DNA of 64,000 nucleotides from an uncultured Microbulbifer sp. (GTDB taxonomy: Bacteria > Pseudomonadota > Gammaproteobacteria > Pseudomonadales > Cellvibrionaceae). The stretch spans positions 806,001 to 870,000 of the forward strand of contig NZ_CANNGQ010000001.1 in assembly GCF_947504145.1 (NCBI RefSeq), written 5' to 3'. The translations under genes and the position numbers were made by a program. A model generated the notes under the pieces. That model did no database searches. It saw nothing but the letters and a program-made list of their open reading frames with translations, and was not told the origin of the DNA. Shown here one piece after another: positions 1 to 9,103 of the stretch (within the stretch, counting starts at the first letter, position 1; each line of letters opens with the position of its first letter).

Positions 1-2
1 TG

Positions 3-245
3 AAACCGTATTTCAGCGAGGGTAGGGGCTGGACCTATGTGCCGAGAGACCGCTCAATTGTGGTACACAATGATGTGGCCTGGTTTGATGAGCTTCTGGA
101 TAATGAGGCGTATGGAGAGTGCCGTGGCAGCGGTGTGCTCGTTAAAGAGGGCGGGAAATGGCGAATCGCTCAGTATAACCTGCATTTTCCTGTCCCCAAT
201 GACCTGGCAAAGCAGGTCACTAAATTGATTAAGGAACATCAGTAA
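3..245 (+). CDS. NTF2/SnoaL-like family protein, 3' part only
   Basis: The reading frame is open from base 3, so the gene begins before the window and only about the last 80 residues are seen. The track start at 39 is an internal GTG codon. The visible part (RDRSIVVHNDVAWFDELLDN, then YGECRGSGVLVKEGGKWRIA) has the strand pattern and RGSGVL..W.I.QY signature of the cone-shaped NTF2/SnoaL-like fold, probably a small soluble protein with a hydrophobic pocket. Substrate and pathway cannot be read from this fragment. It converges with the ydeI-like gene, and a 7-bp inverted repeat lies between the two stops. Confidence 0.6.
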   Translation, partial: KPYFSEGRGWTYVPRDRSIVVHNDVAWFDELLDNEAYGECRGSGVLVKEGGKWRIAQYNLHFPVPNDLAKQVTKLIKEHQ

Positions 246-262
246 TCCGAATCAGGGGGAGG

Positions 263-287
263 GAGGCGTGAGCTAGTCAAACGCCTC
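263..287. repeat. 7-bp inverted repeat between convergent genes
   Basis: GAGGCGT (263-269) and ACGCCTC (281-287) can form a 7-bp hairpin that overlaps the stop codon of the minus-strand gene. No T-run follows on either side, so it is at best a weak terminator. Confidence 0.35.
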
Positions 288-824
288 GGGCGCCTTGAAC
301 GCTTTGCTGTAAAACCCGGAGGTGTCGAAACAGCACACTTTCTTTTTGCCCGCTGCGAGCATGTCACAGGCATCGTTGATGCGTTTGCCTCGCGTTTTTT
401 GCTGCTTGGCAGATGTTATCCAGTGAATCCAGTCTACGCGGGATAGATTAGTGGTCGTATCCCAGGTGGCCATAGCCTCTGGCGAAGCCACTAATGCCTC
501 TGCCAGATCTGCCGGGACCTCAGGATCGGGCTCTTCGGCGGCGGCCCTGATGTGGAAGTTCACAAGGTCGCCGTAGCTGGCCCCGGAAGCCCTGAGCAAC
601 ACCTCATCAATTTTCAGCCAATGACTTTTCTGCCCGTCGGGCTCAAGCTGAATCGTAAAAGGTTTGCCGTTTATTGTCCCATCTACGGTCGTGCGACCGC
701 GCCTTGGTAATTTGGCGCTGGCTTCTTTTGGCAAGACGACGAAAGCCCAGTGTGTGCCATTGCCCGGTTGCTTGGGGCGCAGAATTCGTGCGTTGAACTG
801 TGAATCTGTGTTTGCGGTAGACAT
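273..824 (-). CDS. YdeI/OmpD-associated, DUF1905 domain protein
   Basis: 183 residues, soluble. The N-terminal half (NARILRPKQPGNGTHWAFVV... then TVDGTINGKPFTIQLEPDGQ) is the small beta-barrel DUF1905 domain. The C-terminal half (LAEALVASPEAMATWDTTTNLSRVDWIHWITSAKQQKTRGKRI) is the YdeI/OmpD-associated helical module with its typical 'R..W..WI..AK...TR..RI' helix. The biochemical role of the family is unknown; some members are linked to bacteriocin or peptide tolerance. It stands alone, with a DUF2269 gene upstream on the same strand after 49 bp. Family assignment is firm; function is open. Confidence 0.8.
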   Translation of the reverse strand: MSTANTDSQFNARILRPKQPGNGTHWAFVVLPKEASAKLPRRGRTTVDGTINGKPFTIQLEPDGQKSHWLKIDEVLLRASGASYGDLVNFHIRAAAEEPDPEVPADLAEALVASPEAMATWDTTTNLSRVDWIHWITSAKQQKTRGKRINDACDMLAAGKKKVCCFDTSGFYSKAFKAPEAFD

Positions 825-873
825 CTTATCTGCGGTCTAGCGATAAATTGATTTTAGGGAAAATACAAAACAT

Positions 874-1347
874 CTAAATTACAGGAAACGGTTTGAATAC
901 CATTAACCAGAAAATGGTTAATATTGCTCCAAAAGCTAGAATACCCAGTCCGGTCCAATATCGCATCCATTTCGTGAAACCCGGGTTCAGTTCACCGGAG
1001 TCCAGGGATGCGTCAGCGAGCGCTTTGAGTTTGTATTGAATAGCAACAACTGGTATCCAGCATACCCCTATGAAAAGAAAGAGCGTGATTACGAAGTGAA
1101 ACCAGGTGGATGAGAAGGAGTAACCGAGCCTGTCCATCAGGAGTACGCCGGATACGAATTGGACAACTACGGCGGGTGCAGTAAATAACCAGTCGGCCAG
1201 TACCACATGCCGAGTTGTTACGGCGAGAGCGGCGATATTGGATGAGCGGCTCGCCATAAACATGAAGAAGGCAATACCTGCACCGGTTCCCGTTACTATA
1301 ACGGCGGACAGAATATGCACCATTTTTAATAGAAAATAGTCTTCCAA
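874..1347 (-). CDS. DUF2269 family integral membrane protein
   Basis: 157 residues with four hydrophobic segments (about 8-30, 50-72, 82-105 and 130-152), a short polar connection and no signal peptide. The start MEDYFLLKMVHILSAVIVTG followed by GTGAGIAFFMF matches DUF2269 predicted inner-membrane proteins. The start codon is TTG; the family N-terminus (about eight residues before the conserved K.xHI motif) favours it over the ATG at 1323. Function is unknown. The gap to the ydeI-like gene is 49 bp, so co-transcription is possible. Confidence 0.75.
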   Translation of the reverse strand: MEDYFLLKMVHILSAVIVTGTGAGIAFFMFMASRSSNIAALAVTTRHVVLADWLFTAPAVVVQFVSGVLLMDRLGYSFSSTWFHFVITLFLFIGVCWIPVVAIQYKLKALADASLDSGELNPGFTKWMRYWTGLGILAFGAILTIFWLMVFKPFPVI

Positions 1348-1429
1348 TTGTCACTCGCGTGCTTTCTGGTTCACGTTGACTGCAGTTGTTCCTTGAAAAC
1401 CAAGTTAAACAGTTTGTCAGCGTAGATAC

Positions 1430-1457
1430 AAAAAAGGACCGGCTGTGCCGGTCCTTT
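1430..1457 (-). terminator. Rho-independent terminator of the DAHP synthase gene
   Basis: Read on the minus strand: AAAGGACCGGC, a three-base loop, GCCGGTCCTTT, then a run of T. The 11-bp stem and U-tract lie 28 bp after the DAHP synthase stop codon. Confidence 0.9.
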
Positions 1458-1484
1458 CAGGTTGGGTGCAAATTGGGTAGAAGT

Positions 1485-2558
1485 TTACCCTTTGCGTGCC
1501 TTCAGTGGTCCACGCAACTGTTCTGCCATTCCCAGTAGCAGTTTCTCGGTAGTATCCCAGTCGATACATTTATCCGTCACCGAAACCCCGTATTCCATCT
1601 GGCTGCGATCTTTGTTGATCTTCTGGTTGCCAGCTTTCAGGTTGCTTTCGACCATAATGCCGATAATAGACTTGTTGCCATCCAGAATCTGGTGGGTGAC
1701 GTTGTCCACTACCAGAGGCTGCAGCTCGTGGTTCTTGTTGGAATTGGCGTGGCTGCAGTCGACCATGATGTTGGGCACCAGGCCGGCGTCTTCCAGTTCT
1801 TTCTCACACACGGCAACGCTGACGGAATCGTAGTTGGGCTTATCGTTGCCACCGCGCAGTACCACATGGCCGTATTTGTTACCCGCGGTGTGGATGATCG
1901 CTACCTGGCCTTCCTTGTTGATACCCAGGAAGCGGTGTGGATTGGCGGTGGACTGGAGGGCGTTGATGGCCACTTCCAGGCTGCCGTCGGTGCCGTTCTT
2001 GAAGCCCACGGCGGAAGAGAGGCCGCTGGCCATTTCCCGGTGAGTCTGGGATTCGGTGGTGCGTGCACCAATGGCGGACCAGGAAATCAGGTCCTGCAGG
2101 TACTGGGGCGAGATCGGATCCAGGGCTTCGGTCGAGGTGGGCAGGCCCAGCTCGGCGATATCCAGCAGGAGCTTACGACCGATATGCAGGCCGTCTTCAA
2201 TCTTGAAGGAGTCGTCCAGGTGCGGATCGTTGATCAGACCTTTCCAGCCCACGGTGGTACGTGGCTTTTCAAAATACACGCGCATGACGATCAGCAGGCT
2301 GTCAGAAACCTGGTCCGCGAGCGTTTTGAGGCGCTTGGCATAGTCGATGGCCGCGTCCACGTCGTGGACGGAACAGGGGCCGATCACAACCATCAGGCGG
2401 TGGTCTTTGCGGTCCAGAATATTGCGCACTGCGGTGCGGCCGGCGGCTACTGAAGCTTCGGCAGCCTCGCTGACGGGCAGTTCCGTTTTCAGCGCTTCCG
2501 GGGTAATCAGGATGTCCTGAGAGACGACATTCAGGTCGTCGAACTGCTGCGTGGTCAT
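1485..2558 (-). CDS. aroF: 3-deoxy-7-phosphoheptulonate synthase (DAHP synthase, class I)
   Basis: Condenses phosphoenolpyruvate with erythrose 4-phosphate, the first step of the shikimate pathway to aromatic amino acids and folate; cytoplasmic (beta/alpha)8 barrel. 357 residues, usual for AroF/G/H. Metal ligands are visible as C62 (GPCSVHD), H270 (DCSHANSNKNH), E304 (IMVESN) and D329 (VSVTD). Substrate motifs KPRTTVGWKG and GARTTESQTHRE are intact. The stretch SWSAIGARTTESQTHREMAS reads closer to tyrosine-sensitive E. coli AroF than to AroG, so Tyr feedback is inferred, not shown. It is monocistronic, with a clear terminator downstream. Immediately upstream of the ATG is the palindrome TTAAGTCACTACTTAA and no good ribosome site. 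Confidence 0.95.
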   Translation of the reverse strand: MTTQQFDDLNVVSQDILITPEALKTELPVSEAAEASVAAGRTAVRNILDRKDHRLMVVIGPCSVHDVDAAIDYAKRLKTLADQVSDSLLIVMRVYFEKPRTTVGWKGLINDPHLDDSFKIEDGLHIGRKLLLDIAELGLPTSTEALDPISPQYLQDLISWSAIGARTTESQTHREMASGLSSAVGFKNGTDGSLEVAINALQSTANPHRFLGINKEGQVAIIHTAGNKYGHVVLRGGNDKPNYDSVSVAVCEKELEDAGLVPNIMVDCSHANSNKNHELQPLVVDNVTHQILDGNKSIIGIMVESNLKAGNQKINKDRSQMEYGVSVTDKCIDWDTTEKLLLGMAEQLRGPLKARKG

Positions 2559-2560
2559 GG

Positions 2561-2576
2561 TTAAGTCACTACTTAA
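2561..2576 (-). repeat. Palindrome covering the aroF translation initiation region
   Basis: TTAAGT-CACT-ACTTAA is a perfect 6+6 bp inverted repeat ending two bases before the aroF ATG. It occupies the place where a Shine-Dalgarno sequence would be, so it could be an operator or a translation-limiting hairpin. Confidence 0.35.
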
Positions 2577-2818
2577 TTCAATAATTTAATCGCGTCCGTG
2601 CCCACAATCAGTACTCTGCGGGGCAGTTATGCTAACCAGTGGCGCAAGAGAGGGCTAGGGTTTCATTTGAAACAGTTTTACGCGTCACGGATATGGGAGC
2701 TTTTCAGAAGACCTGTCCGGAATATGATGCCTTAGTTGGGATGAAATTGTTCTCGCCTGGGGCGCGCGGGGCAAAAATTAGGATGACCCCGCGTTTCGCC
2801 AGAGTGTTCTGCTATGAA

Positions 2819-5800
2819 TTACTCCGGCGGAAGCTCCACAAGTGCTTGCAGCAGCGGGAAGTACAGGGCGCAGCGAATCTTGGATTCACCTTTCTGGTAA
2901 AACAGCTTGCGGTAGCCATCCAGCTGTTTTCGGTAGCGCTCAATCTGATCGGCGAAAAACAGTTCTCTGTCCTCGTCTGCGCCGGGCTCGGCGGTTTTGT
3001 AATCGATGATCCAGCGCTGACCCTCCCGGTCCACGAGCGTCCGGTCGATGATGGACCGGCGCAATTGACGGCCGCCACTGTGCAGTTCCAGCTCTGACGC
3101 GGCTTCCTGGTGGTCGCCGTTGAGGATCCAGCGTCCGTGCTCACAGTTGAGGGTGCGCAGGATTGCCTGTTCGACTTTTTCCACGGCCTCCGGCAGTTTG
3201 CTGCCGTGAATCCCCAGCTGGTTCAATCGTAGCCGCCAGAGCGGTCGCAAGGTTTCGGCAAGGGTCTCCGGGCTTTGCTCGACCCAACGACTGTTTTCGC
3301 TGAGCGTTGCCAGCGTTTCATGGGCGACAGTGCCGGCGTGCCGGAACCAACGCTGGGCCACCTGGCCCATTTCCGGCAGGTTGGGCTCTTTGGCTTCATC
3401 CATTTCGATGGCGCGATAATCCGGTGTGCGGTACTCGGCCAGATACTGTTCTTCGGGCAGTTTGGGGGGCTGCCAGTTACTCGGTAGCCGCAGCAGGTAA
3501 TCGTAATCATCAGCGAACCTGTCTGCCGTTGTTTCGTGCTCTGGCGCTTCCGGCCACAAGCACCAGCCAGAGTCTTCGTTAGTCGTGATGGTCTTCCAGA
3601 TACCGGCGAGCAGGGCGGCGGAACCGGGTGCTTTCAGAGTGCCATTCTTTTCATCCCGCTGTACGCAGGCGAGAAGGTGCAGAGAGCGAATGGCGCGGGT
3701 ACAGCCTACGTACAGCAGCCGTGTACCTTCAAGGCGCTCGCGCTCGTTGTTGTCGTGTCGCAAATAGTCGAACAGCGGATCACGGTCCCCGCGGGCGCTT
3801 TTCGGAGCGAGCATGAAGCGGCTATCACCAGTGCTGTTCAGCCATTCCGCCCAGCGCAACAGCTGATCGCTGCCAGGCTTGCCACCCTGATCCAGCCCCG
3901 GGATCAGAACGTGCTCGAACTCCAGCCCTTTGGATTTGTGGATGGTCATTACCTGTACACTGGCATCATCGCCGGGGCGGGCGAAGAGTTTTTCCAGTGC
4001 ATTGTGGAACTGGGTCCAATCGGTGATGGCGCTGCCGGTATCGAACTTTTCCAGTAATTGGAAAAAGTCCTGCACATTTTCCAGATCATTTTTGTGGGCC
4101 ACAGTGGCGGGGCCACCAAGGGCCAGCCACAGCCCCTCAATCCATAACCGTAGCGGTTTACGCCCCCGTTCTTGCCAGGCGCGAAGGAGTGGGGTTGCGA
4201 ATCGTTGCAGGCGCTGCTTGGCGTCTTCGCTGAGTAGTGGGATTTCTCCGGAGCCGCCGACACTATCCTGTAGGGCCTGCAGAAGCGGACGCGCGCTGGT
4301 ATCCATAGGTCCCTTGTATGCGGGATCGCCCGGGGTGCCATTGCCCCAATTGGCCAGAGTGTACAGGTCCGGCAGCTGCAGTCCGCACCAAGGTGCGCGT
4401 AGAATCGAAAGCCAGGCGATGCGATCGCTGGGGTCGAGTAAGGCACGGGTGAGGCTGAGCAGATCGAGCACCACCATTTTACTGGCGAGCGGTGCCAGGT
4501 CCGGTGCCTGAAACGGAATCCCGGCGGCGCTGAGTGCCGGCAGAATTCGACCGAGATGTTTTTTCTTGCGCACGAGAATTGCGACCCTGCCATCCGGGTC
4601 CTGGGTACGCAGTTTTTCTACCAGTGCTACCGCTTGTTCAGCTTCCAGATCGCGGCTGTCGTCGTTGACACAGCCGTAAAAGCTGACCGCTGGTGCAGGC
4701 CATTTGTTGCCCTTGAAACCGTGGGATGGCAAATATTTCACCGCGCCGCGACTGATGTTGTCCTGAGCGGGAAAAGCGCTCGCAAAGGTTTCGTTCACCC
4801 AGTCCACCACCGCGCCTTCCGAGCGGAAGTTTACCTGCAGATCCAGCGGCTCCAGCGTCACCTCTCCAATTCCCCGGTCGCGGGCGGCGAGGAAAATGCC
4901 CACGTTCGCGTTGCGGAATCCATAGCAGGATTGCATGCCGTCACCCACGATAAACAGAGTGCGGCCGTCGCCGTGCTCCCAGCCGGCAGTGAGTTTTTCC
5001 AGTAGCTGCAGTTGCATCTGCGAGGTGTCCTGAAATTCGTCGACCAGAATGTGGCGAGTCTGGAGATCGAGTTTCAGGGCGAGATCAGTGGGGGCATCGC
5101 TGGTACCGAGTGCAATTAGCGCGGCCTGGGCAACCTCGGTGTAGTCGGTTGCGCCCAGCTGCTGGAATACGAGCTTCAGCTCCGCAACCAGCCTCGGCAA
5201 TACCTGTGCCAGGGATTGCAGCAGTTCCCATTGCCCCTGCTGCAGACCGGTGGGCAGGGCGCGCGCCTCGTCAAAGGATTCAACGAGTTCCGCGTTGTCA
5301 CTGATTTCTGCCGACAGTGCATAGAGCCTGCTTTTGTAGCTGTCGGCTCCAGGGGCTTCTTTTTCAGTCGGAAATCCGTGGCGTTTGTCCACCCGCTTGC
5401 GCAGTCCGTTTTTGTCGGTGACCACAAGGTTGATCAGGGCCAGCCATTCTGGCAGGGCATTGGCGTCTGCGCCGGGCAATTCTTCGATACCTGCGCAGGC
5501 CGCTAGCGGGTGCCCGCTGTTGTTATCGCGTAAATAATTACCCGCAAAATCTGCGAGCTCCAGTAGTTCACCCTGGTACAGGCTCAAACGCCTGGCCAGT
5601 TGTTCCAGCCGTTCGCTTACCATTTCGTCAATGGCGAAATGGAAATAGTCCTGCGTGTCCTGGTGACCCACATTCAGTAGTGGCCCCAGCCACTGGTCGC
5701 GTTTTTCCAGCAGTATTTGCAGCAGTTTATTGAGTTGGCCCAGATCGTTGTCCAGGTGCAGCAGGAGCTGTTGCAGTGCGGTGTCCGGAGTTTCGCCGTC

Positions 5801-6322
5801 GAGGCGTTTGAGCAGATTGACCACGGCAGCTTCAAATGCGATTTGGGTTTGCTCGAGAGGCTCCCCGGGAGCGCCCAGGCCGCTTTCAATAGGCAGCTGG
5901 CTGGCGAGGCTGCGGCAGAGGCCGTCAATGGTCTGAATTCTGAGGCGCTGGGGCATCTGCAGCAGTTGCCAGTTCAGTTCCTCATCGCGCGCGAGCAGGG
6001 CGCGAGCGAGCTCCCAGGTGATCGCTTCGTGGGGGTTATCCGGGCGCTCACTGTTGCGGGCATGTTGCAGCGCCTCAATAAGACGCTCGCGCATCTCGCC
6101 TGCGGCCTTGCGGGTAAAGGTGATCGCCAGTACTTCTTCCGGCTGCTGACAGGCGGCGAGTAGTTTCAGTACCCGCTGGGTTAACAGGCCGGTTTTTCCG
6201 GAGCCTGCGGGCGCGGATACGGCAAAACTCTGGGTAATATCCAGTGCGCGGCCGCGGGCCTTTGCGTCGATGGGCTGGTTGCCAGGCGGCATCGTTGAAT
6301 CTGCAATTGCGTCGTGGCTCAT
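2819..6322 (-). CDS. UvrD/RecB-type helicase with C-terminal PD-(D/E)XK nuclease (AddA-like)
   Basis: 1167-residue ATP-dependent helicase-nuclease for double-strand-break end processing. Superfamily 1 motifs are complete: Walker A SAPAGSGKT (37-44), motif Ia TFTRKAAGEM (about 68-77), Walker B DEFQDT (428-433), motif V HKSKGLEFEHV and motif VI EGTRLLYVGCTRA. The C-terminal 80 residues carry the RecB-type nuclease motif RWIIDYKT followed by the QIERYRKQLDGY helix. The start overlaps the stop of the AddB-like gene by four bases (ATGA), so the two are translationally coupled and presumably form a heterodimer like AddAB or the TIGR03623-associated pairs. Whether the cell also has RecBCD cannot be seen here. 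Confidence 0.9.
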   Translation of the reverse strand: MSHDAIADSTMPPGNQPIDAKARGRALDITQSFAVSAPAGSGKTGLLTQRVLKLLAACQQPEEVLAITFTRKAAGEMRERLIEALQHARNSERPDNPHEAITWELARALLARDEELNWQLLQMPQRLRIQTIDGLCRSLASQLPIESGLGAPGEPLEQTQIAFEAAVVNLLKRLDGETPDTALQQLLLHLDNDLGQLNKLLQILLEKRDQWLGPLLNVGHQDTQDYFHFAIDEMVSERLEQLARRLSLYQGELLELADFAGNYLRDNNSGHPLAACAGIEELPGADANALPEWLALINLVVTDKNGLRKRVDKRHGFPTEKEAPGADSYKSRLYALSAEISDNAELVESFDEARALPTGLQQGQWELLQSLAQVLPRLVAELKLVFQQLGATDYTEVAQAALIALGTSDAPTDLALKLDLQTRHILVDEFQDTSQMQLQLLEKLTAGWEHGDGRTLFIVGDGMQSCYGFRNANVGIFLAARDRGIGEVTLEPLDLQVNFRSEGAVVDWVNETFASAFPAQDNISRGAVKYLPSHGFKGNKWPAPAVSFYGCVNDDSRDLEAEQAVALVEKLRTQDPDGRVAILVRKKKHLGRILPALSAAGIPFQAPDLAPLASKMVVLDLLSLTRALLDPSDRIAWLSILRAPWCGLQLPDLYTLANWGNGTPGDPAYKGPMDTSARPLLQALQDSVGGSGEIPLLSEDAKQRLQRFATPLLRAWQERGRKPLRLWIEGLWLALGGPATVAHKNDLENVQDFFQLLEKFDTGSAITDWTQFHNALEKLFARPGDDASVQVMTIHKSKGLEFEHVLIPGLDQGGKPGSDQLLRWAEWLNSTGDSRFMLAPKSARGDRDPLFDYLRHDNNERERLEGTRLLYVGCTRAIRSLHLLACVQRDEKNGTLKAPGSAALLAGIWKTITTNEDSGWCLWPEAPEHETTADRFADDYDYLLRLPSNWQPPKLPEEQYLAEYRTPDYRAIEMDEAKEPNLPEMGQVAQRWFRHAGTVAHETLATLSENSRWVEQSPETLAETLRPLWRLRLNQLGIHGSKLPEAVEKVEQAILRTLNCEHGRWILNGDHQEAASELELHSGGRQLRRSIIDRTLVDREGQRWIIDYKTAEPGADEDRELFFADQIERYRKQLDGYRKLFYQKGESKIRCALYFPLLQALVELPPE

Positions 6323-9054
6323 TGGGCGGCCTGCTCCCGTTCTGGCCAGCGGTTGAGGGGCCAGAGTTCATTTTGATTGGTGTTGTCTTGCTTGCGGTCG
6401 AATCGCAGGGTGGCGATGCCGTTCCGGTACTCGCCGGTGAGCAACTCGAGGCCCTGTTGCCAGTGTTGAACCAGATCTTCCCAGGTGCCGAAAGGGGAGT
6501 CCTTCTGGGTGTCGGCTACCGCTTTGATGCCATTGATGGGTTGCTCCAGATCGCCGCAACCTTTCCATTTACAGTCGCTGGTGCGCACCTGACCAAAGGC
6601 AATGGCGTGGGCGCTTTGCTGGAATAGGGCGTAGAGGGGGAGCTGTGGTTCACGTATCCGGTCTTGCAGCCAGTCGTTGATACTGGGTTGGCCAGTTTTG
6701 TAGTCGATCACCATGGTCTGCTGCGCCGTGCCGTCGATCATGTTCAGCGTATCGAGGCGGTCGAGACGTAGATTGAATTGCAGATCGCCAATGGAAACCT
6801 GCTGCTCCCATTCGATTTTTTCCACGTTGAACGCTGGACGATTCGATTCCAGGTCCAGCCACTGCTCTATCAGCCGCTGCAGCCGCTGGTGCTCCATGTC
6901 CCAGAAACCAGTGGGTAGATGACCGTGCTTTTTGCGCGCGCCGCGCAGTGCGCTTTCGATGGCAGACTGGACCTGGTGTGTGCGCTCCTGTTCTTCAAGC
7001 GCTTTCAGTTTTTCACTATTACCGCAGGCCTGCCAGAATTCCGCCAATACCTGATGCACAACATTGCCGCGCTCGGCCGGGCTGAGGCCAATAGAGGGTT
7101 CCATAAACCTCTGTGCGCCGAGGCGATAGCGCAACTGGGCATTCAGTGGGCACAGTGCTTGGGCTTTGAGCACCGAGGCACCGCCGCGCACGCGTTCGCA
7201 CTCGGCGGGCAATAGTGCTGGCAGTTTGCCGTCCGGTGTTTTTTCCAGTGCGGTGACGACCGCGAGCTCCTGGAAGTGTGTTGTCAGTGCATCGGTGTCC
7301 AGCGGTGCGGTGCTTTCCAGTTCGCCAAACAAGGTGCTCAGGCCCTGGTGTACACCGTCTTCTTCCGAGGCGTAGCTGATGGCGATGTCTGTGCTGGCAT
7401 TGAGCAGGTCTCTGGTGAGTTCGCGGGCCAGTTCCAGCTCCCGTTCCGCGCTGGCGCGAGGCATTTTCCAGTGCTTTTGCCATTGAATGGGCAGCAGTGG
7501 GTTGGGGGAGGGGGCCGTGGGCCACTGCTGCTGACCAAAGCCCACCAGGCGCAGGTGATCAAAGGCGAGGCCGCCAGCCTCCAGCACGCCGAGGATTTGC
7601 AGTGGGCCATCGCGGGTTTCCGCCTGGAAGGGGGTGCGGCTGGCGATCTGACGCAGCTGCTGGAGTGCCTGTGTCAGTGTGAGCGTGCCAGAAAAACCGG
7701 AGAGGCTGGCGAAATCTTCCAGGGCGCTCTCCCAGTGCATCAGCTGCTGGTATTCCTGGCTATCCGGGTTGCGGCTGCCTGGCCAGCTCAATGTATCCAA
7801 TACTTGCGAAAAGCGTGCGGCCCAGATTTCTGCCGGTGCTTTTTGCCAGCGCCGTTGCCAATCGCCCAGTTTTTCCAGTTGCCCGGGTAGTTGCGGGTTT
7901 GAAAGGTCCGGGTCGGCGATTTGTAATTCTTCGGCGGTGCGCTCGGCCCAGTAGCGCAGGGTAGCACCGTCTACCCGACGCAATTCCATTTTTTGCAGGC
8001 GCCGGAACAAGGCGGTGCGCAACCGCAATTCACCATCTGTACCCCACAGTGGGGTGAACAGCAGGTTGCGCAGCTGAGAGTAGTCCCAGTCGTCCGTGAG
8101 CAGGTCCAGCAGTTGCAGCGCGGTACTGCCGATCGGTGTTTGTGCCAGTGGGGTACCGGCGGAGAAGTTGAACGGCAGTGTGTAGCGGGCCTGGTGCGGA
8201 TCGAGAAACTGCGGTTCCAGAATACGCGCAAACACGGATTCGACCAGGGCGCGGCACTGGCCCAGGTTGTTGACCACGATGCCGACACTGCTGCGTGGAT
8301 TTTGCTGCAGTTTACCCGCCGCCCAGCGCGCCGCTTGCACCAGCTCCTGCTCCAGGTTCTGACAGGGCGCGGCAGCGATACGCGCGGAACACACTGTGCC
8401 CGCATGGTTGACGATCTGCGCCGCCGCTCGGTCGATGATCGACTGATGTAGGGGCGAGATCTGCGCGAAACCAGCGGTGTCGATCTGTGGGAGCCTGGGA
8501 ATTACACCGTCGGTAAAGGCGCGCAGTATTAATTGGTCGCGCTGGTCCTGAGTAATGGCGTTGTGTGGCTGCAGCTGTGCGGCGAACGCGCGGATCATGG
8601 CGAACAGCGGGAATGCATCGAGGCTCAGGGACAGGGCGAACTGCTCCAGCAGTGGTTCTATGGCGGCGTCGAGCTGGTCGAGATCCTCCACTAGCTGCCA
8701 CTGCAACAACTGCGACAGGGCACTGTCCGCATCGCGGCACAGCTGGGTGGTGTTCAGCAGCGCGCGCTCGAGGGATTCGTCCAGTGCTTTCTGCCACAGC
8801 AGTTGGCGCTGTTCGCGGTTGAGCACCTGCTTGAATGCCGGTTGCCAACCCTGCTGCTGCAATTGGAACCACTGCTTGTCGAGCCAGCTCTGCAGGGATT
8901 CCACCGGCGGGGGAGCCCAGCAGGTGTTGCTGGGCTGGTTGCCGGCATATACCTGCTGGCAGCGGTTGCGCAGTCGATTGTTGGGAGTCAGCAGCAGCCC
9001 GTTGTCGGGCAGGTGCGAAAAAATTTCCAGTACGGGAAATGCCGGTTGCAGCAT
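6319..9054 (-). CDS. PD-(D/E)XK nuclease family DNA repair protein (AddB-like partner)
   Basis: 911 residues from the chosen ATG (MLQPAFPVLEIF); the longer ORF to 9153 adds an unlikely basic, Thr-rich N-terminus that runs into the murI stop region. The N-terminal two thirds resemble a degenerate helicase (NNRLRNRCQQVYAG replaces a Walker A, so ATP binding looks lost). The C-terminus has a RecB-type nuclease: GNVVHQVLAEFW, then MVIDYKTGQP and REPQLPLYALF. This fits the 'probable DNA repair protein' family that pairs with AddA/RecB-like helicases. One cysteine (ALCPLNAQLRYRL) sits where AddB iron-sulfur ligands start, but the usual C-terminal cysteine triplet is not seen after the nuclease. Coupled to the downstream helicase by an ATGA overlap. 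Confidence 0.85.
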   Translation of the reverse strand: MLQPAFPVLEIFSHLPDNGLLLTPNNRLRNRCQQVYAGNQPSNTCWAPPPVESLQSWLDKQWFQLQQQGWQPAFKQVLNREQRQLLWQKALDESLERALLNTTQLCRDADSALSQLLQWQLVEDLDQLDAAIEPLLEQFALSLSLDAFPLFAMIRAFAAQLQPHNAITQDQRDQLILRAFTDGVIPRLPQIDTAGFAQISPLHQSIIDRAAAQIVNHAGTVCSARIAAAPCQNLEQELVQAARWAAGKLQQNPRSSVGIVVNNLGQCRALVESVFARILEPQFLDPHQARYTLPFNFSAGTPLAQTPIGSTALQLLDLLTDDWDYSQLRNLLFTPLWGTDGELRLRTALFRRLQKMELRRVDGATLRYWAERTAEELQIADPDLSNPQLPGQLEKLGDWQRRWQKAPAEIWAARFSQVLDTLSWPGSRNPDSQEYQQLMHWESALEDFASLSGFSGTLTLTQALQQLRQIASRTPFQAETRDGPLQILGVLEAGGLAFDHLRLVGFGQQQWPTAPSPNPLLPIQWQKHWKMPRASAERELELARELTRDLLNASTDIAISYASEEDGVHQGLSTLFGELESTAPLDTDALTTHFQELAVVTALEKTPDGKLPALLPAECERVRGGASVLKAQALCPLNAQLRYRLGAQRFMEPSIGLSPAERGNVVHQVLAEFWQACGNSEKLKALEEQERTHQVQSAIESALRGARKKHGHLPTGFWDMEHQRLQRLIEQWLDLESNRPAFNVEKIEWEQQVSIGDLQFNLRLDRLDTLNMIDGTAQQTMVIDYKTGQPSINDWLQDRIREPQLPLYALFQQSAHAIAFGQVRTSDCKWKGCGDLEQPINGIKAVADTQKDSPFGTWEDLVQHWQQGLELLTGEYRNGIATLRFDRKQDNTNQNELWPLNRWPEREQAAQ

Positions 9055-9103
9055 AAGTATGGCGGGCCTGATTGAATTTATTGTCGTGCAGTGTTGTGGT
9101 GTT

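Noticed and set aside
2639-3097. 152-residue plus-strand ORF beyond aroF
   Set aside because: Overlaps the nuclease end of the helicase gene antisense; no ribosome site or domain.
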